Source: Pseudomonadota bacterium (GTDB lineage Bacteria; Pseudomonadota; Alphaproteobacteria; Rhizobiales; Hyphomicrobiaceae). Taken from it: 8,166 nt of DNA. Below are positions 7,026-8,166 of the stretch, piece by piece. The stretch is from assembly GCA_023430315.1 (NCBI GenBank), contig JAEZAW010000260.1, forward strand, positions 1 through 8,166, written 5' to 3'. The notes under the pieces were generated by a model. The model saw only the letters and a list, made by a program, of their open reading frames with translations. It made no database searches and was not told the DNA's origin. The position numbers and the translations under genes were made by a program. The first letter of the stretch is position 1. Each line of letters starts with the position of its first letter.

Positions 7026-7409
7026 ATGCTGCGCAGATTGATCAGTTTTGTGGTGCTGTTGGGCGTGCTGTTGCACGCGCACGCGATCGTGCGCCACAAC
7101 GGCGTGATGCTCGACGCGCACCTGCAGCGGGCCACGCTGATCGCCGATCTGCTCGTCATCTGCCATCCGAGCGGTACCGGCAACATCGATGCAGCCAGCC
7201 TGCCCGATGTCCCGCGGCCGACCGATGTCGAGAACAACTGCCCGCTCTGCTCGGCTCTCGGGCCGGCCATCGCCCTTCCGCCTCCGGATCTCGCTCCTTA
7301 CTACGTCGCTTTCCTGCCTGCTCAGCCGGACCTGCCACCTGCCGTCCGTGCTCCTGAGTACCTGCGCACATTCATTCCCCCGGCGCGCGGCCCGCCCGTC
7401 CTCGCCTGA
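7026..7409 (+). CDS. small secreted CxxC protein, DUF2946-like
   Basis: This 127-residue protein begins with a basic, hydrophobic signal peptide (MLRRLISFVVLLGVLLHAHA) with likely cleavage after AHA at residue 20, so the mature part should be periplasmic or membrane-associated. Mature features are C46-H47, the pair C72/C75 in 'NNCPLCSALGPA', a Pro-rich stretch 'LPPPD', and a C-terminal 'PPARGPPVLA'. The CPLC motif followed by a Pro-rich tail ending in a RGPP-type motif is the pattern I associate with DUF2946, whose members often accompany TonB receptors or copper-handling genes; molecular function is not established. The Cys and several His residues (17, 19, 24, 32, 47) are compatible with metal binding, which is an inference. 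The start is fixed by GAGGAG at 7015-7020, five bases upstream. The receptor gene follows after 74 bp on the same strand, suggesting a two-gene operon. Confidence 0.75.
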   Translation: MLRRLISFVVLLGVLLHAHAIVRHNGVMLDAHLQRATLIADLLVICHPSGTGNIDAASLPDVPRPTDVENNCPLCSALGPAIALPPPDLAPYYVAFLPAQPDLPPAVRAPEYLRTFIPPARGPPVLA

Positions 7410-7433
7410 CGATTGACTGAAGTTCGGGCCGCG

Positions 7434-7456
7434 GCATTGCCGACGGTCCGCAATGC
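7434..7456 (+). repeat. intercistronic hairpin between DUF2946-like and receptor genes
   Basis: GCATTGC (7434-7440) and GCAATGC (7450-7456) form a perfect 7-bp stem with a 9-nt loop, in the 74-bp gap 24 nt after the stop of the small gene and 27 nt before the receptor ATG. No U-run follows. It could slow read-through, stabilise processed mRNA, or modulate receptor translation. Confidence 0.4.
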
Positions 7457-7483
7457 GTCATCGCATCGGGGACATGCATCAAT

Positions 7484-8166
7484 ATGGAAAGCCACCTGCC
7501 ACGCCGGCCGGCACGCACGCCGTTGTCCGCGCGACGATCTCTACTATTCGCGACCCTCGTGACGGCCGGCACTGTGAGCGCCATGGGAGGGATCGCGCTC
7601 GCACAAAGCAATGCCATGCCTTTGCCGGGCCTCGTCGTCGAGACGAGCAAAGCCAAGGCAAAGAGTGTCAATCGACCGGCTCAACCGCAGTCGCCAGCAC
7701 CCGTCGTCGCGGAACAACCGCCACAGACTTCGCCAACCGGCGCCGGGGCACCCATCCTGCTCGATGGTCGTGGGAGCCTGACCGTACCGACGACGGCCGA
7801 GATCCAAGCTGAGCTCGGACGCGTACCGGGTTCTGTCGCTGTCGTGCCTGACACGGCCTACAAGCAGAGCACGCCAGCCACGACGATCAAGGACGTGCTC
7901 GACTACGTGCCGGGCGTGTTCGTGCAGCCGAAATGGGGTGAGGACTCGCGCCTCTCGATCCGCGGCTCCGGCCTCTCGCGCAATTTCCATCTGCGCAGCA
8001 TCCAGATCTTCGAGGATGGCATCCCGCGCAATACTGCTGATGGCTACGGCGATCTCCAGGAGATTGATCCGAGCGCCTACCGCTACGTCGAGGTCTACAA
8101 GGGCGCGAATGCCCTGCGCTACGGTGCCAATTCGCTCGGCGGCGCAATCAACTTCGTCACGCCGAC
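7484..8166 (+). CDS. TonB-dependent outer-membrane receptor, N-terminal part (3' end cut off by window edge)
   Basis: The frame is open from 7421 and reaches the right edge without a stop, giving 227 codons from the ATG at 7484. The N terminus has a basic region (RRPARTPLSARRS) and a hydrophobic stretch ending 'GGIALA-QS', so a Sec signal peptide is likely cleaved after residue 40. 'LPGLVVET' (47-54) is a plausible TonB box. A Pro/Gln/Ala-rich linker follows (about 62-90). The plug domain starts near 105: 'TIKDVLDYVPGVFVQ' (134-148), 'SRLSIRGSGLSRNFHLR' (155-171), 'QEIDPSAYRYVEVYKGANAL' (192-211), 'YGANSLGGAINFVTP' (213-227). Full receptors are about 650-800 residues, so the beta-barrel lies outside. 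No STN signalling domain precedes the plug, so sigma/anti-sigma surface signalling is not indicated. Role: TonB-powered uptake of a metal chelate or cofactor; the ligand is unknown. The ribosome site is weak (GGGGA at 7468-7472, 11 bases away), but no other in-frame ATG precedes it. Confidence 0.9.
   Translation, partial: MESHLPRRPARTPLSARRSLLFATLVTAGTVSAMGGIALAQSNAMPLPGLVVETSKAKAKSVNRPAQPQSPAPVVAEQPPQTSPTGAGAPILLDGRGSLTVPTTAEIQAELGRVPGSVAVVPDTAYKQSTPATTIKDVLDYVPGVFVQPKWGEDSRLSIRGSGLSRNFHLRSIQIFEDGIPRNTADGYGDLQEIDPSAYRYVEVYKGANALRYGANSLGGAINFVTP

Noticed and set aside
1..8166. CRISPR arrays, tRNA/rRNA genes, insertion sequences, toxin-antitoxin or phage-defence modules
   Set aside because: I found no regularly spaced repeats, cloverleaf-like segments, transposase motifs or small paired genes; nearly all of the window is explained by six ordinary genes.

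Overview
The window is GC-rich, tightly packed bacterial chromosomal DNA. It encodes an RND efflux pump with its membrane-fusion subunit and a TonB-dependent receptor, so the host is Gram-negative. Protein style suggests an alphaproteobacterium, possibly of the order Hyphomicrobiales (rhizobial relatives): a TonB receptor with a 'LPGLVVET'-type TonB box followed by a Pro/Gln/Ala-rich linker, a DUF2946-type small Cys protein, and an MdtA/MdtB-like pump. The taxonomic call is an inference from memory of these families, not a search result.

Layout, left to right. Four genes lie on the minus strand; in transcription order they are a class II histone-deacetylase-like amidohydrolase (6872-5766), an RND membrane-fusion protein (5518-4205), an RND inner-membrane pump (4125-964) and the N-terminal 243 codons of an NAD-dependent sugar epimerase/dehydratase (731 to the left edge). 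Divergently, on the plus strand, come a small secreted CxxC protein resembling DUF2946 (7026-7409) and the first 227 codons of a TonB-dependent receptor (7484 to the right edge). The only non-coding stretches are short gaps of 232, 79, 247, 153 and 74 bp, and every one contains an inverted repeat. No gap exceeds 300 bp. I saw no tRNA, rRNA, CRISPR array, insertion sequence or convincing rho-independent terminator with a T-tract.

How the parts may work together. The fusion protein and pump clearly form one efflux operon; the outer-membrane channel is not in the window and must be supplied from elsewhere. The DUF2946-like protein and the receptor look like a two-gene uptake unit for a metal or metal chelate. 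The amidohydrolase has a complete zinc-dependent deacetylase active site and probably removes acetyl groups from a small molecule such as an acetylpolyamine or from protein lysines; a functional link to the pump is possible but unproven, because 247 bp with its own inverted repeats separates them. The epimerase may be separately transcribed and belong to a polysaccharide or sugar-nucleotide locus continuing to the left. All gene families here are known; I see no strong case for an undescribed system. The most worthwhile leads are the deacetylase-pump neighbourhood and the recurrent intercistronic hairpins.
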